From Collimonas humicola (GTDB lineage: Bacteria > Pseudomonadota > Gammaproteobacteria > Burkholderiales > Burkholderiaceae_D), in NCBI RefSeq assembly GCF_018304945.1, contig NZ_JAGQEE010000012.1, positions 1 to 64,000 on the forward strand: a stretch of DNA of 64,000 bases, written 5' to 3'. The position numbers and the translations under genes were made by a program. Shown here piece by piece: positions 17,085 through 26,791 of the stretch. The first letter of the stretch is position 1. Every line of letters starts with the position of its first letter. The notes under the pieces were generated by a model. It saw only the letters and a program-made list of their open reading frames with translations, had not been told where the DNA came from and made no database searches.

Positions 17085-18086
17085 TTGTCAGCCGCTCCCA
17101 ACACCTCATCCTCACAATTCATGATGTCCCCGATCGCGGCCGATATGGACGCGGTCAATGCGGTGATTCGCCGTCAATTGCACTCGGAAGTGCCCTTGGT
17201 GAATCAGATTGCCGAGTACATCATCAGCGCCGGCGGCAAGCGCCTGCGCCCGGTGCTGGTCTTGCTGATGGCGCGCGCTTGCGGTTATGCCGGCGACAAG
17301 CATCACGAACTGGCGGCGGTGATCGAATTCATCCACACGGCCACCCTGCTGCATGATGACGTGGTGGACGAGTCGTCCCTGCGGCGCGGCCGGCAGACCG
17401 CCAATGCCTTGTTCGGCAACGCCGCCTCGGTGCTGGTGGGCGATTTCCTGTATTCGCGCGCCTTTCAGATGATGGTTGCGGTGGATAACGCGCGCGTGAT
17501 GCAGATCGTCGCCGACGCCACCAACGTCATCGCCGAAGGCGAGGTGCTGCAGTTGCTGAACATGCACAATCCGGACGTCTCCGAAGAAAACTATCTGCAG
17601 GTGATCCGCTCCAAGACCGCCAAGCTGTTCGAGGCGGCCGCCCAGCTGGGCGTGCTGATTGCCGGCGCCGATGACGCAGCGACTGAGGCTGCAATTGAGG
17701 CGGCAGGCGAATACGGCCGTTCGCTGGGCACCGCTTTCCAGCTGATCGACGACGTGCTGGACTATTCCGGCAACGCCAGCGATATCGGCAAGAACGTCGG
17801 CGATGACCTGCGCGAAGGCAAGCCGACCCTGCCCCTGATTTACCTGATGAGCCACGGCACGCCGGAACAAAGAGAACTGGTGCGCAGCTGCATCGAGAAT
17901 GGCGACGAACAGCATTTCGATGAAATCCTGGCGGCCATCACCACTTCAGGCGCCCTTGACTACACCCGGCAGGAAGCCGAAAAAGCAGCACAACGCGCCG
18001 CGGCAGCAATTACAGGCTTGCCAAATAGTCAGTTCAAAGATTCTTTGCTACAATTATCCGTATTCGCAGTAGATCGCAATCACTGA
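17085..18086 (+). CDS. ispB: Octaprenyl-type polyprenyl diphosphate synthase
   Basis: This trans-prenyltransferase elongates farnesyl diphosphate with isopentenyl diphosphate to make the ubiquinone side chain. Both aspartate-rich motifs are present: DDVVD at residues 91-95 and DDVLD at 222-226, with GGKRLRP near 51. The 333-residue frame begins at TTG without a clear ribosome site; an internal ATG at residue 13 or 14 (MMSPIAADM) would also keep the whole domain, so the start is uncertain. Chain length is inferred from homologues. Confidence 0.9.
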   Translation: MSAAPNTSSSQFMMSPIAADMDAVNAVIRRQLHSEVPLVNQIAEYIISAGGKRLRPVLVLLMARACGYAGDKHHELAAVIEFIHTATLLHDDVVDESSLRRGRQTANALFGNAASVLVGDFLYSRAFQMMVAVDNARVMQIVADATNVIAEGEVLQLLNMHNPDVSEENYLQVIRSKTAKLFEAAAQLGVLIAGADDAATEAAIEAAGEYGRSLGTAFQLIDDVLDYSGNASDIGKNVGDDLREGKPTLPLIYLMSHGTPEQRELVRSCIENGDEQHFDEILAAITTSGALDYTRQEAEKAAQRAAAAITGLPNSQFKDSLLQLSVFAVDRNH

Positions 18087-18181
18087 GCGCAATCACTAAG
18101 AAATTTGCAAGGGGACTGCCGCACCGCCACCGTACGGACAGGCAGCCCAAAAAACCTGTTCAAATCATTGAACGGCTAAAT

Positions 18182-18258
18182 CGGGGTGTAGCTTAGCCTG
18201 GTAGAGCGCTACGTTCGGGACGTAGAGGCCGGAGGTTCGAATCCTCTCACCCCGACCA
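18182..18258 (+). tRNA. tRNA-Pro (anticodon CGG)
   Basis: The 77-nt sequence folds as a full cloverleaf: acceptor CGGGGTG/CACCCCG, anticodon arm CTACG-TTCGGGA-CGTAG with anticodon CGG, T arm GGAGGTTCGAATCCTC, discriminator A and encoded CCA. It reads proline codon CCG. Confidence 0.97.
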
Positions 18259-18299
18259 TATAACACTTGGTTTATTAACCTTTTCTTTACGGTGACCCT

Positions 18300-19589
18300 T
18301 TGGATGCCGTGCCCATTTGGGTGCAGATTCTTGCACTAGTCGTACTCATCTTCCTCTCAGCATTTTTCGCCATGGCGGAAACTGCCTTGATTGCCGCCAA
18401 CAAGCATCGCCTGCGCCATCTGGCGAAGCGCGGCAGCAAGTCCGCCGCCACCACCCTATGGCTATTGGAACGCACCGATAAGCTGCTGTCGCTGATCCTG
18501 ATCGTCAATACCCTGGTCAATGCTCTCGCCACCGCGCTGGTGACGGCGATTGCCATTACGACATTCGGCAACCACCAGAATGTGATCACGATTGCCACTG
18601 CCGGCGTCGCTTTCCTGCTGATCGTGTTTGCCGAAATCACCCCGAAGGTGATTGGCGCGACCTATCCGGAACGGATTGCGCTGCCGACCAGCTTCATCCT
18701 CAAACCGCTGATGGCGCTGGCCAAGCCCTTGGTCTGGTTCGTCAATCTGTTCGTCTCGGGCATCCTTAAAGTACTGCACATCAAAACCGGCAAGCACGCC
18801 CAGGAACAGCGCGTCTCGCCGGAAGAGCTGCGCTCGATCGTGCTGGAAGGCGGCAATTTCATGCCGCAAAAGCACAAAAGCATTTTGCTGAATTTGTTCG
18901 ATCTTGAAAAAATTTCAGTGGAAGACGTCATGACGCCGCGGGCGCAAGTCGAAGCGCTGGATCTGGCGGCTTCGGTGGACGACATCAAGCATCAGCTGAC
19001 GACCTGCTATCACAATAAATTGCCGGTGTACGAAGGCGAAATCAACCAGATCGTCGGCATTTTGCACGTGCGCAAGGCTATGGCATTGCTCAACCAGGAA
19101 GCCGAGCTGACCGTTGATCATTTCCGCCAGCTGCTCAGCACGCCGTATTTCATTCCGGAAGACACCGACGTTTTCACGCAGCTGCAATACTTCCAGGAAA
19201 ATCACGAGCGGCTCGGCATCATCGTCGACGAGTACGGCGAAGTGCAGGGGCTGGTCACGCTGGAAGACATCATTGAAGAAATGATTGGCGAATTCACCAC
19301 GTCGAAACCGGGCGCCGCCCGCGCCGACAGCTTCGCCTGGAACGCTCAGGGCCAATGTTTGCTGGAAGGCGCAACAACCTTGCGCGACATCAACAAGCGC
19401 CTCGGCCTGAATTTCCCGCTGGACGGTCCCAAGACGCTGAACGGCTTGCTGCTGGAATGGTTGCAAGATATTCCAGACAATAATGTCAGCCTGAAAATTG
19501 CCGGATGCATCATAGAAATCGTGCAGGTGCAAAACCAGGCGATCAAGGTTGCTAAACTGATGCGGCCGAATACACTACAAGAACGATAG
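18300..19589 (+). CDS. HlyC/CorC-family (CNNM) membrane protein with CBS domains
   Basis: The 429-residue protein has a DUF21 membrane domain (about 1-185, AMAETALIAANKHRLRHLA), paired CBS domains (about 205-330, VMTPRAQVEALD and GIIVDEYGEVQGLVTLEDI) and a CorC/HlyC C-terminal domain (about 345-425). This architecture is linked to magnesium/cobalt homeostasis; the old haemolysin label is not supported. The frame starts at TTG (18300); a GTG three codons later is an alternative. It directly follows tRNA-Pro. Confidence 0.9.
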   Translation: MDAVPIWVQILALVVLIFLSAFFAMAETALIAANKHRLRHLAKRGSKSAATTLWLLERTDKLLSLILIVNTLVNALATALVTAIAITTFGNHQNVITIATAGVAFLLIVFAEITPKVIGATYPERIALPTSFILKPLMALAKPLVWFVNLFVSGILKVLHIKTGKHAQEQRVSPEELRSIVLEGGNFMPQKHKSILLNLFDLEKISVEDVMTPRAQVEALDLAASVDDIKHQLTTCYHNKLPVYEGEINQIVGILHVRKAMALLNQEAELTVDHFRQLLSTPYFIPEDTDVFTQLQYFQENHERLGIIVDEYGEVQGLVTLEDIIEEMIGEFTTSKPGAARADSFAWNAQGQCLLEGATTLRDINKRLGLNFPLDGPKTLNGLLLEWLQDIPDNNVSLKIAGCIIEIVQVQNQAIKVAKLMRPNTLQER

Positions 19590-19594
19590 AAAAC

Positions 19595-19613
19595 TGCCAT
19601 GCGGCAATTTTTT
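19595..19613 (+). terminator. Short possible terminator after the CorC-like gene
   Basis: TGCC-ATGC-GGCA is followed by ATTTTTT a few bases after the stop. The stem is only 4 bp, so the call is weak. Confidence 0.3.
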
Positions 19614-19711
19614 CGACACATTTATTCACAAAACCTTTACAAGTGAGTTTCTCGTAGGGCATCATTGGCCGGTTGTAATGGTTCCGCACATCTTTTGATA
19701 TTGATCCCCCT

Positions 19712-21433
19712 ATGGCTGCAGTATTTCCGAACGCTAGTACCACCGGTCCGATCTCGGGACTTGCCCGCGCATTGCTGCAAGCCGGCCGCCTGTCGACGGC
19801 GCAGATGGAAGCCTTGCACAAGAAGGCCAGCGGCGACCAAACGCCGTTCATCGCGGCCTTGCTGGATAGCGGCCATCTCGATGCGCGCGCGCTGGCGCTG
19901 TTTTGCGCCGAGACATTTGGTTATCCGCAGCTGGACCTGAGCGTACTCAATCTCAGCACGCTGCCGGAAAAAGCCATCGACGCCAAGCTGATGGAAAGCC
20001 ACTCCGTGCTGCCGCTGGCGAAGCGCGGCAACAAGATTTACGTGGCGCTGTCCGACCCGACCAACATCCAGGCGCTGGACCAGATCAAGTTCCAGACTGA
20101 ACTGATGGTCGAACCGATCATCGTCGAGCATCCGGTGCTGGTGAAGCAGATCCAGAAGCTGGTCAAATCCACCGAGCAGAGCCTGAGCGAAATGGTCGGC
20201 GACGAACAGGAAATCAATTTCGTCGAAGAGGATACGGCATCGGTTGCCGATGCCACCGCCGATATTGACGACGCGCCGGTGGTGCGCTTCCTGCAAAAAA
20301 TCCTGACCGATGCGATCAACCAGGGCGCATCCGACTTGCACTTCGAACCGTTCGAAAAATTCTACCGGATCCGTTTCCGGGTCGACGGCGTGCTGCGCGA
20401 CATGGCGCAGCCACCGCTGTCGATCAAGGAAAAGCTGGCATCCCGCATCAAGGTGATCTCGAAGCTGGATATTTCCGAAAAACGGGTGCCGCAGGACGGC
20501 CGCATGCGGCTGGTGGTTTCCAAGACACGCGCGATCGATTTCCGGGTCAGCACCCTGCCTACCCTGTTCGGCGAAAAGATCGTCATGCGTATCCTGGACC
20601 CAAGCCAGGCGCAGATGGGGATTGACGCGCTGGGCTACGATCCGGATCAGAAGGCGATCCTGATGGACGCTATCCAGCGCCCCTACGGCATGGTGCTGGT
20701 GACCGGTCCGACAGGTTCCGGTAAAACAGTGTCGCTCTACACCTGCCTGAATATCCTGAACCAGCCCGGCATCAATATTTCCACCGCTGAAGATCCGGCC
20801 GAAATCAATTTGCCCGGCGTGAACCAGGTCAACATCAACGACCGCGCCGGACTGACTTTCCCTGTCGCGCTGAAAGCCTTCCTGCGGCAGGATCCCGACA
20901 TCATCATGGTCGGTGAAATCCGCGACCTGGAAACCGCAGACATCTCGATCAAGGCGGCGCAAACCGGGCATATGGTGTTTTCCACCTTGCACACCAACGA
21001 TGCGCCGTCGACGCTGACGCGCCTGATGAACATGGGCGTGCCGGCATTCAATATCGCATCCTCAGTGATCCTGATCACAGCGCAGCGGCTGGCGCGTCGC
21101 CTGTGCAGCTGCAAGCAGCCGATCACGATACAGGATGAGGCCCTGGCTGAAGCCGGCTTCACCGAGGACGACATGGACGGCAGCTGGCTGCCGTACAAGG
21201 CAGTCGGCTGCGAACGCTGCAACGGCACCGGCTACAAGGGCCGGGTCGGCATCTATCAGATCATGCCGATCACGGAAGAAATAGAACGCATTATTCTGGC
21301 CCATGGCACGGCGCTGGAAATCGAAGCACAAGCCAAGCGCGAGGGCGTCAAGACTTTACGCCAATCGGGACTGATGAAGGTTAAACAAGGGTTGACCAGC
21401 CTCGAAGAAGTGCTCGGTTGCACCAATATCTAA
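19712..21433 (+). CDS. pilB: Type IV pilus assembly ATPase PilB
   Basis: PilB is the cytoplasmic hexameric ATPase that drives pilus extension. The 573 residues hold the N-terminal MshEN/T2SSE-N domain, Walker A GPTGSGKT (332-339), the Asp box, Walker B (IIMVGEIRD) and a zinc-binding tetracysteine (LCSCKQ and CERCNGTG, about 467-511). pilC and pilD follow, giving the conserved pilBCD order. No pilin gene is nearby, so the major subunit is encoded elsewhere. Confidence 0.96.
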   Translation: MAAVFPNASTTGPISGLARALLQAGRLSTAQMEALHKKASGDQTPFIAALLDSGHLDARALALFCAETFGYPQLDLSVLNLSTLPEKAIDAKLMESHSVLPLAKRGNKIYVALSDPTNIQALDQIKFQTELMVEPIIVEHPVLVKQIQKLVKSTEQSLSEMVGDEQEINFVEEDTASVADATADIDDAPVVRFLQKILTDAINQGASDLHFEPFEKFYRIRFRVDGVLRDMAQPPLSIKEKLASRIKVISKLDISEKRVPQDGRMRLVVSKTRAIDFRVSTLPTLFGEKIVMRILDPSQAQMGIDALGYDPDQKAILMDAIQRPYGMVLVTGPTGSGKTVSLYTCLNILNQPGINISTAEDPAEINLPGVNQVNINDRAGLTFPVALKAFLRQDPDIIMVGEIRDLETADISIKAAQTGHMVFSTLHTNDAPSTLTRLMNMGVPAFNIASSVILITAQRLARRLCSCKQPITIQDEALAEAGFTEDDMDGSWLPYKAVGCERCNGTGYKGRVGIYQIMPITEEIERIILAHGTALEIEAQAKREGVKTLRQSGLMKVKQGLTSLEEVLGCTNI

Positions 21434-21448
21434 TTAGGGGAATAGTTC

Positions 21449-22669
21449 ATGGCAACTGCGGCAAGCTCACGTCAGGTCAAGGAATTGGTTTATCTTTGGG
21501 AAGGCAAGGATAAAAAAGGCAAGGTAGTGCGTGGCGAACTGCGCGCCGGCAGCGAGACGGTAGTCAACGTCACCATGCGTCGGCAGGGGATCCTGGTTAC
21601 GAAAGTCAAAAAGAAAACCTTCCGCAGCGGGAAAAAAATCTCAGACAAGGATATTTCCTTGTTTACGCGCCAGTTGGCCACCATGATGAAGGCAGGCGTA
21701 CCGCTGCTGCAGTCCTTCGATATCGTGGCCAAGGGCCATGCCAATCCATCAGTCTCGAAACTGGTGAATGATATTCGCGGCGACGTCGAAACAGGCACGA
21801 GCTTGAGCCAAGCCTTCCGCAAGTTCCCGCTGTATTTCGACCCGCTGTTCTGCAATCTGGTCGGGGCCGGCGAGCAAGCCGGTATTCTGGAAGACTTGCT
21901 GGAACGACTGGCAATCTACAAAGAAAAAACCCTCGCCATTAAAGGCAAGATCAAATCGGCATTGTTTTATCCCATTTCAATTCTGGCGGTGGCGTTTGTC
22001 GTGACCGCGGTCATCATGATCTGGGTGGTACCGGCGTTCAAACAGGTATTCTCGAGTTTCGGGGCTGATCTGCCGGCGCCGACTCTCTTCGTCATGGCAA
22101 TCTCGGATTTCATGGTGGGTAACTGGTACATTATTTTCCCGACCATCTTTGCCGGTTTATACCTGTTTTTCCAATCCTGGAGACGTTCGATCAAGGTACA
22201 GCGCTTCATGGATCAACTATTGCTGAAAGCACCGATCTTCGGTGATGTCATACGCAAAGCCACGATTGCGCGCTGGACTCGCACGTTGGCGACTATGTTT
22301 GCTGCGGGTGTGCCTTTGGTCGAATCACTCGACTCGGTCGGCGGCGCATCGGGGAATGCCGTATATCTGGATGCGACCAAGAAAATCCAAAGTGAAGTAA
22401 GTACAGGCACCAGTCTGACGACTGCAATGGAAAACGCCAACGTGTTCCCGAACATGGTGACACAGATGGTTTCGATCGGCGAGGAATCCGGCTCCCTGGA
22501 CCAGATGCTGGGCAAAGTGGCTGACTTCTATGAAGCGGAAGTGGATGATGCAGTAGCTTCTCTGTCCAGCCTGATGGAACCCCTGATCATGGTGATCTTA
22601 GGCGTCCTGATCGGCGGCCTGGTAGTCGCCATGTACCTGCCTATCTTCAAACTGGGCTCAGTGGTCTGA
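21449..22669 (+). CDS. pilC: Type IV pilus inner-membrane platform protein PilC
   Basis: PilC is the inner-membrane platform that links the PilB/PilT motors to pilin. The 406-residue protein has two T2SSF repeats (about 70-195 and 275-397) with FTRQLATMMKAGVPLLQS and WTRTLATMFAAGVPLVES, and three membrane segments. AGGGGA lies ahead of the ATG. Its TGA overlaps the ATG of pilD. Confidence 0.96.
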   Translation: MATAASSRQVKELVYLWEGKDKKGKVVRGELRAGSETVVNVTMRRQGILVTKVKKKTFRSGKKISDKDISLFTRQLATMMKAGVPLLQSFDIVAKGHANPSVSKLVNDIRGDVETGTSLSQAFRKFPLYFDPLFCNLVGAGEQAGILEDLLERLAIYKEKTLAIKGKIKSALFYPISILAVAFVVTAVIMIWVVPAFKQVFSSFGADLPAPTLFVMAISDFMVGNWYIIFPTIFAGLYLFFQSWRRSIKVQRFMDQLLLKAPIFGDVIRKATIARWTRTLATMFAAGVPLVESLDSVGGASGNAVYLDATKKIQSEVSTGTSLTTAMENANVFPNMVTQMVSIGEESGSLDQMLGKVADFYEAEVDDAVASLSSLMEPLIMVILGVLIGGLVVAMYLPIFKLGSVV

Positions 22670-23535
22670 TGCAGGACGGTATTTTCTTCCTGGCGGCGGG
22701 AAGCCTGCTTCCCACCGTCATCGCTGCCATCTTTGGCCTGCTGATCGGCAGCTTCCTGAATGTCGTGATTCACCGGCTGCCGATCATGATGCAACGTGAC
22801 TCGGATAACTACGTCGCCCACGAAAGCGGCCAGCCGCTGCCGCATACCGAGCGCTACAACCTGGTGGTGCCGCGTTCGGCCTGCCCGCAATGCAAGCACC
22901 AGATCGGCGCGCTGGAAAACGTCCCGGTGCTGAGCTATCTGGCGTTGCGCGGCAAATGCGCCTCCTGCAAAACGCCAATTTCAGCGCGTTATCCTATCGT
23001 GGAAGCGTTTACCGGCGCCCTGTCGGCGCTGCTGATCTGGCATTTCGGCAGCGGCTGGGCAGGTCTGGCGACGCTGGTCTTTGCCTACCTGCTGATCGCC
23101 ATGACCTTCATCGATGCCGATACCCAGCTGCTGCCTGACGACCTGACCCTGCCCTTGCTGTGGCTGGGCTTGCTGCTGAACCTGTCCGGCCTGTTTGTGC
23201 CGCTCAGCGACGCGGTGATAGGCGCCGCTGCCGGTTACTTGAGCCTGTGGCTGATCTACTGGGCATTCAAACTGCTGACCGGCAAGGAAGGCATGGGCTA
23301 CGGCGATTTCAAGCTGTTGGCGGCGCTGGGCGCCTGGCTGGGCTGGAAAATGCTCCCCATTATCATCCTGTTTTCGTCGCTAGTCGGCGCCGTGGTCGGC
23401 ATCGTCCTGATCATCGTTGCTCGTCGCGGACGCGACATTCCCATCCCATTCGGTCCCTACCTGGCAGCGGCCGGCTTGCTGGCGCTGCTCTACGGCCGCA
23501 CCATCATGGAAACTTATTTCAATTTCGCTGCCTAA
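22669..23535 (+). CDS. pilD: Prepilin peptidase / N-methyltransferase PilD
   Basis: PilD cleaves the prepilin leader and methylates the new N-terminus. The 288-residue, multi-membrane-segment protein has the cytoplasmic zinc site with paired CPQC and CASC and the catalytic aspartates: FIDADTQLLPD and the GxGD motif GYGDFK. The start overlaps the pilC stop by one base, indicating translational coupling. coaE begins seven bases after its stop. Confidence 0.95.
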   Translation: MQDGIFFLAAGSLLPTVIAAIFGLLIGSFLNVVIHRLPIMMQRDSDNYVAHESGQPLPHTERYNLVVPRSACPQCKHQIGALENVPVLSYLALRGKCASCKTPISARYPIVEAFTGALSALLIWHFGSGWAGLATLVFAYLLIAMTFIDADTQLLPDDLTLPLLWLGLLLNLSGLFVPLSDAVIGAAAGYLSLWLIYWAFKLLTGKEGMGYGDFKLLAALGAWLGWKMLPIIILFSSLVGAVVGIVLIIVARRGRDIPIPFGPYLAAAGLLALLYGRTIMETYFNFAA

Positions 23536-23541
23536 CACTGC

Positions 23542-24195
23542 ATGAAGCCGCACGATGCCAGCAATCCCGTCCAGCCTGCACCGGCCAAGCCGAGATTCAG
23601 CGTCGGCCTGACCGGCGGCATCGGCAGCGGCAAAAGCACGGTTGCCGACATGTTCGCGGAACGTGGCGCGGCGGTCATCGACACCGATGTCATCGCCCGT
23701 CAACTGACGAACCCTGGCGGCATCGCCATCGAAGCGATCAGAGCCCGCTTCGGCGATGCCTTCATCGACGCCAGCGGCGCCATGGACAGGGAACTGATGC
23801 GCGCCCACGTATTCTCAGACCCGACGGCAAAGCAACAGCTGGAAGCGATACTGCATCCCTTGATCCGCGCCGAGACAGTCAATGCCGGCGAGCGCGCGGC
23901 AGGTTCGTATCTGATTTTCGCCGTACCGCTATTAGTTGAATCCGGCAACTGGAAACAGCGGGTTGGGCGCATACTGGTGGTGGACTGCGACGAGCAGGTC
24001 CAGCTGCAGCGCGTCATGCAGCGTAGTGCACTGACTGAACCGCAGGTACGCGCCATCATGGCGACGCAAGCGACCAGGCAGCAGCGCTTGCAGGCCGCAG
24101 ACGACGTGATCGTCAATGACGGTGAGCGGGCGGCGCTATTGCCGCAGGTGGAGCGCCTGCACGCCCTATATGAGGCATTTGGCCGATCGTTATAA
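23542..24195 (+). CDS. coaE: Dephospho-CoA kinase
   Basis: CoaE phosphorylates dephospho-CoA in the last step of coenzyme A synthesis. The 217-residue product has a P-loop GGIGSGKS (25-32) and the CoA-binding DTDVIARQLT segment. The first 20 residues are a proline-rich extension not needed for the fold; ATG 23542 is the first usable start after pilD. Confidence 0.94.
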   Translation: MKPHDASNPVQPAPAKPRFSVGLTGGIGSGKSTVADMFAERGAAVIDTDVIARQLTNPGGIAIEAIRARFGDAFIDASGAMDRELMRAHVFSDPTAKQQLEAILHPLIRAETVNAGERAAGSYLIFAVPLLVESGNWKQRVGRILVVDCDEQVQLQRVMQRSALTEPQVRAIMATQATRQQRLQAADDVIVNDGERAALLPQVERLHALYEAFGRSL

Positions 24196-24326
24196 ATGGT
24201 ATAAAGCCATACGTGCTTGCCGGGCGAACCCATTGGTACCGTTAAAAGTAGACGGGCATTTGTAATTTCGGTTCGCATCGTTCAGAATCATGTCTTATCT
24301 GGCTCAAATTTTTAAGGGATGTCACT

Positions 24327-25082
24327 TTGATCGTCTACGAATATCCTTTCAACGAGCGCATTCGCACCTTGTTGCGGCTGGAAGACCTGCATGAAAGATT
24401 CGGCTTCTTCGTGCATCAGGAAAGTCCGCTGCAGCACCATATCGCGCTGTCCACCATTTTTGAAATGCTGGAGGTCGCCGGACGCGCCGACTTGAAATCG
24501 GATCTGCTGCAAGAACTGGAACGACAAAGACAAACCCTGCTCGGCTTCAAATCGAATCCGAATGTAGCGCCTGACATGCTGGATGCCATCCTGCAAGAAA
24601 TCGACCGCATCAGCACCGCCCTGATGGCGACCCAGGGCAAGACCGGCCAGCATATCCGCGATAACGAGTGGCTGATGAGCATTCGCGGCCGCACCATCAT
24701 TCCAGGCGGCGCCTGCGAATTCGACCTGCCCTCCTATTACGCCTGGCAGCAACACCCTGCCGAGCAGCGTTTTGCCGACATCATCAGCTGGTTCGGCCCG
24801 CTGGCCCCGTTGTTCGACGCGATCAGCATCGTCCTGCGATTGCTGCGGGAAACCGGAAGTTCGGTAAAAATAGACGCACAAAACGGCAGTTATCAGCAAA
24901 TGCTGCAAGGCAAGTCTTACCAGATGCTGCGCCTGATCATCGATGAGCAATTGCAGGCCATTCCCGAAATTTCCGCCAACAAATACATGCTGTGGGTGCG
25001 CTTCACTTCGCAAGGCGGCGACCTCAAGCCCAGAGCTTACGAAGGCGATGTGCCGTTTGAGCTGACTTTGTGCAACTTTTAA
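24327..25082 (+). CDS. zapD: Cell division protein ZapD
   Basis: ZapD crosslinks FtsZ filaments and supports Z-ring assembly. The 251 residues match the family in length and pattern ([20 protein letters not shown] at the start, WQQHPAEQR in the middle). Initiation is at TTG: AAGGGA lies eight bases upstream, and the nearby ATG at 24319 runs into a stop after three codons. yacG follows 21 bases later. Confidence 0.93.
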   Translation: MIVYEYPFNERIRTLLRLEDLHERFGFFVHQESPLQHHIALSTIFEMLEVAGRADLKSDLLQELERQRQTLLGFKSNPNVAPDMLDAILQEIDRISTALMATQGKTGQHIRDNEWLMSIRGRTIIPGGACEFDLPSYYAWQQHPAEQRFADIISWFGPLAPLFDAISIVLRLLRETGSSVKIDAQNGSYQQMLQGKSYQMLRLIIDEQLQAIPEISANKYMLWVRFTSQGGDLKPRAYEGDVPFELTLCNF

Positions 25083-25103
25083 TTGTTTTTTGAACAGATT
25101 TGT

Positions 25104-25292
25104 ATGACTACTACCGTCGATTGCCCGACCTGCGGCACAAAAGTTGAATGGATTGCGGCGAATAAATTCCGGCCGTTTTGTTCGGAACGCTGCAAGCAGA
25201 TTGACCTGGGTGCCTGGGCTGAAGAAAAATATGCCATTCCGGCAGTCAATCCGCCCGACGAGATTGACGATGATAATAAGCTGAAGCAGTAA
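25104..25292 (+). CDS. yacG: DNA gyrase inhibitor YacG (zinc-binding)
   Basis: A 62-residue zinc protein known in E. coli to bind and inhibit DNA gyrase. Four cysteines (CPTC near 7-10 and CSERC near 26-30) form the zinc site, followed by the conserved [15 protein letters not shown] chose ATG 25104; an in-frame TTG seven codons earlier would add residues not seen in the family. It ends 29 bases before the convergent mutT stop. Confidence 0.93.
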   Translation: MTTTVDCPTCGTKVEWIAANKFRPFCSERCKQIDLGAWAEEKYAIPAVNPPDEIDDDNKLKQ

Positions 25293-25321
25293 TTTATCGC
25301 AACTTCAGCACAAATAGAGAT

Positions 25322-25741
25322 TTAAGCTGGCATTTCCCGCCGCAATTCATCCAGCCACTCAATCAAGGGAATGGCGGCCGGCAGCAAAGGCTCGACGCCG
25401 ACGCTGCCCTGCCAGGAAAAGGCTTGGCCTTCCAGGCTTTGCGGTTCGCCGCTCCAGTCGCGGCTGATGTAGAAGTGCAGGCGGACATGGGCATGAGCGT
25501 ATTGATGCTCGATGCCGCACCATGGCTCGGCGGCGTGGATCTCTATCCCCAGCTCTTCCAGCAGTTCGCGCCTGAGCGCATCGAAAATCGACTCTCCCGG
25601 CTCGACCTTGCCACCAGGAAATTCCCAATAACCAGCCATCGGCTTGCCCTCAGGCCGCTGGCCAAGCAGCACGTCGCCATTCGGTTTCATCAAAATGCCA
25701 ACGGCGACGTTGACCGGCAATACTTGTTCTGTCGTCATCAA
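25322..25741 (-). CDS. mutT: MutT-type Nudix hydrolase (8-oxo-dGTP diphosphatase)
   Basis: The 139-residue protein carries a complete Nudix box (G44-x5-E50-x7-R58-E59-x2-E62-E63-x-G65) and the WEFPGGKVEPGE context typical of MutT, which removes 8-oxo-dGTP from the nucleotide pool. Substrate specificity is inferred from that similarity. It lies eight bases downstream of the DUF815 ATPase gene, so the two are probably co-transcribed. Confidence 0.9.
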   Translation of the reverse strand: MMTTEQVLPVNVAVGILMKPNGDVLLGQRPEGKPMAGYWEFPGGKVEPGESIFDALRRELLEELGIEIHAAEPWCGIEHQYAHAHVRLHFYISRDWSGEPQSLEGQAFSWQGSVGVEPLLPAAIPLIEWLDELRREMPA

Positions 25742-25749
25742 AATCCTGC

Positions 25750-26628
25750 TTAATCGTTGCTGTTCATGCGGCCGGCATAATCACGCGCGAACTGCCAGGC
25801 CACCCGGCCGGAACGCGAGGCGCGCTGCAAGGCCCAGCGCAAGGCATCGGCACGCGCTTCGGCGATCTGCTCGGCATTGCAGCCGAAATGACCAAGCCAA
25901 TGGCTGACAATGTCCAGGTAGTCGTCTTGCTTGAATGGATAAAACGATACCCACAGGCCAAAGCGCTCCGAAAGTGAAATTTTTTCCTCAACGGTTTCGC
26001 CCGGATGCAGATCGCCGTCTTCAGTCGTCTTGTAAGTGGCGTTGTCAGACATCCGTTCCGGCAGCAAGTGACGGCGATTCGAGGTGGCATAGATCAAGAC
26101 GTTGTCCGACTGCGCAGCGATGCTGCCGTCCAGCGCCACCTTGAGCGCCTTGTAGCCGCTCTCGCCTTCTTCAAACGAAAGGTCGTCGCAGAATATGATG
26201 AAACGCTCGGGACGCGCCGCCACCAGGTCGACGATATCGGGCAGTGCCGCCAGATCGTCCTTGTCCACCTCGATCAGGCGCAAACCCTGGGGTGCGTACT
26301 GGTTCAAACAAGCTTTGATCAAGGATGACTTGCCGGTGCCGCGGGCGCCGGTCAGCAGCACGTTATTGGCCGGCCTGCCGTCGACGAACTGGCGAGTGTT
26401 CTGGTCGATCTGCTGCTTTTGCACTTCGATATTGTGCAAATCAGCCAGGGCGATATCCGAGATGTGGCCCACCGGCTGCAAATATCCGGCTGCCGCACCG
26501 CCGCGATGGCGCCATCGGAAGGCTGTCGCTGCGTTCCAGTCGGGCGCAGCATCAGCCTTTGGCAAAATCGATTCAAGACGGCCCAGCAAGGCCTCGGCAC
26601 GGAGTAGGAACTGGTCTAATTGGGTCAT
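25750..26628 (-). CDS. DUF815-family AAA ATPase
   Basis: The 292-residue protein has Walker A GARGTGKS (94-101), Walker B FIIFCDD (142-148) and a sensor-like YATSNRRHLLPERM segment. This is a widespread but uncharacterised P-loop ATPase family (DUF815, yeast-to-bacteria sequence pattern). It has no membrane segment. The only contextual hint is its operon with mutT. Confidence 0.88.
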   Translation of the reverse strand: MTQLDQFLLRAEALLGRLESILPKADAAPDWNAATAFRWRHRGGAAAGYLQPVGHISDIALADLHNIEVQKQQIDQNTRQFVDGRPANNVLLTGARGTGKSSLIKACLNQYAPQGLRLIEVDKDDLAALPDIVDLVAARPERFIIFCDDLSFEEGESGYKALKVALDGSIAAQSDNVLIYATSNRRHLLPERMSDNATYKTTEDGDLHPGETVEEKISLSERFGLWVSFYPFKQDDYLDIVSHWLGHFGCNAEQIAEARADALRWALQRASRSGRVAWQFARDYAGRMNSND

Positions 26629-26751
26629 GGCTCAAGAAATCAGGAATGCAGGCGACCGGATGATCGCTGGCTGGCCACCATTCTGGCGTAAAGCACAATG
26701 ATAGTAGATGAATATTATTCGTCGCACTGGCTGCACAGGACCAGCCGGACG

Positions 26752-26774
26752 GCAGCCGGAGTCGGTCCGGCTGC
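26752..26774. other. 9-bp hairpin after argJ
   Basis: GCAGCCGGA and TCCGGCTGC pair around a five-base loop 18 bases past the argJ stop. There is no T run on either strand, so its role (3'-end protection or nothing) is open. Confidence 0.35.
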
Positions 26775-26791
26775 AATCCTGTTACGGCATA

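Noticed and set aside
26717-26731. ATTCGTCGCACTG shared between the minD-leader palindrome and the gap after the DUF815 gene
   Set aside because: A 13-base match is not rare enough in a window of this size, and no inverted arms accompany it.
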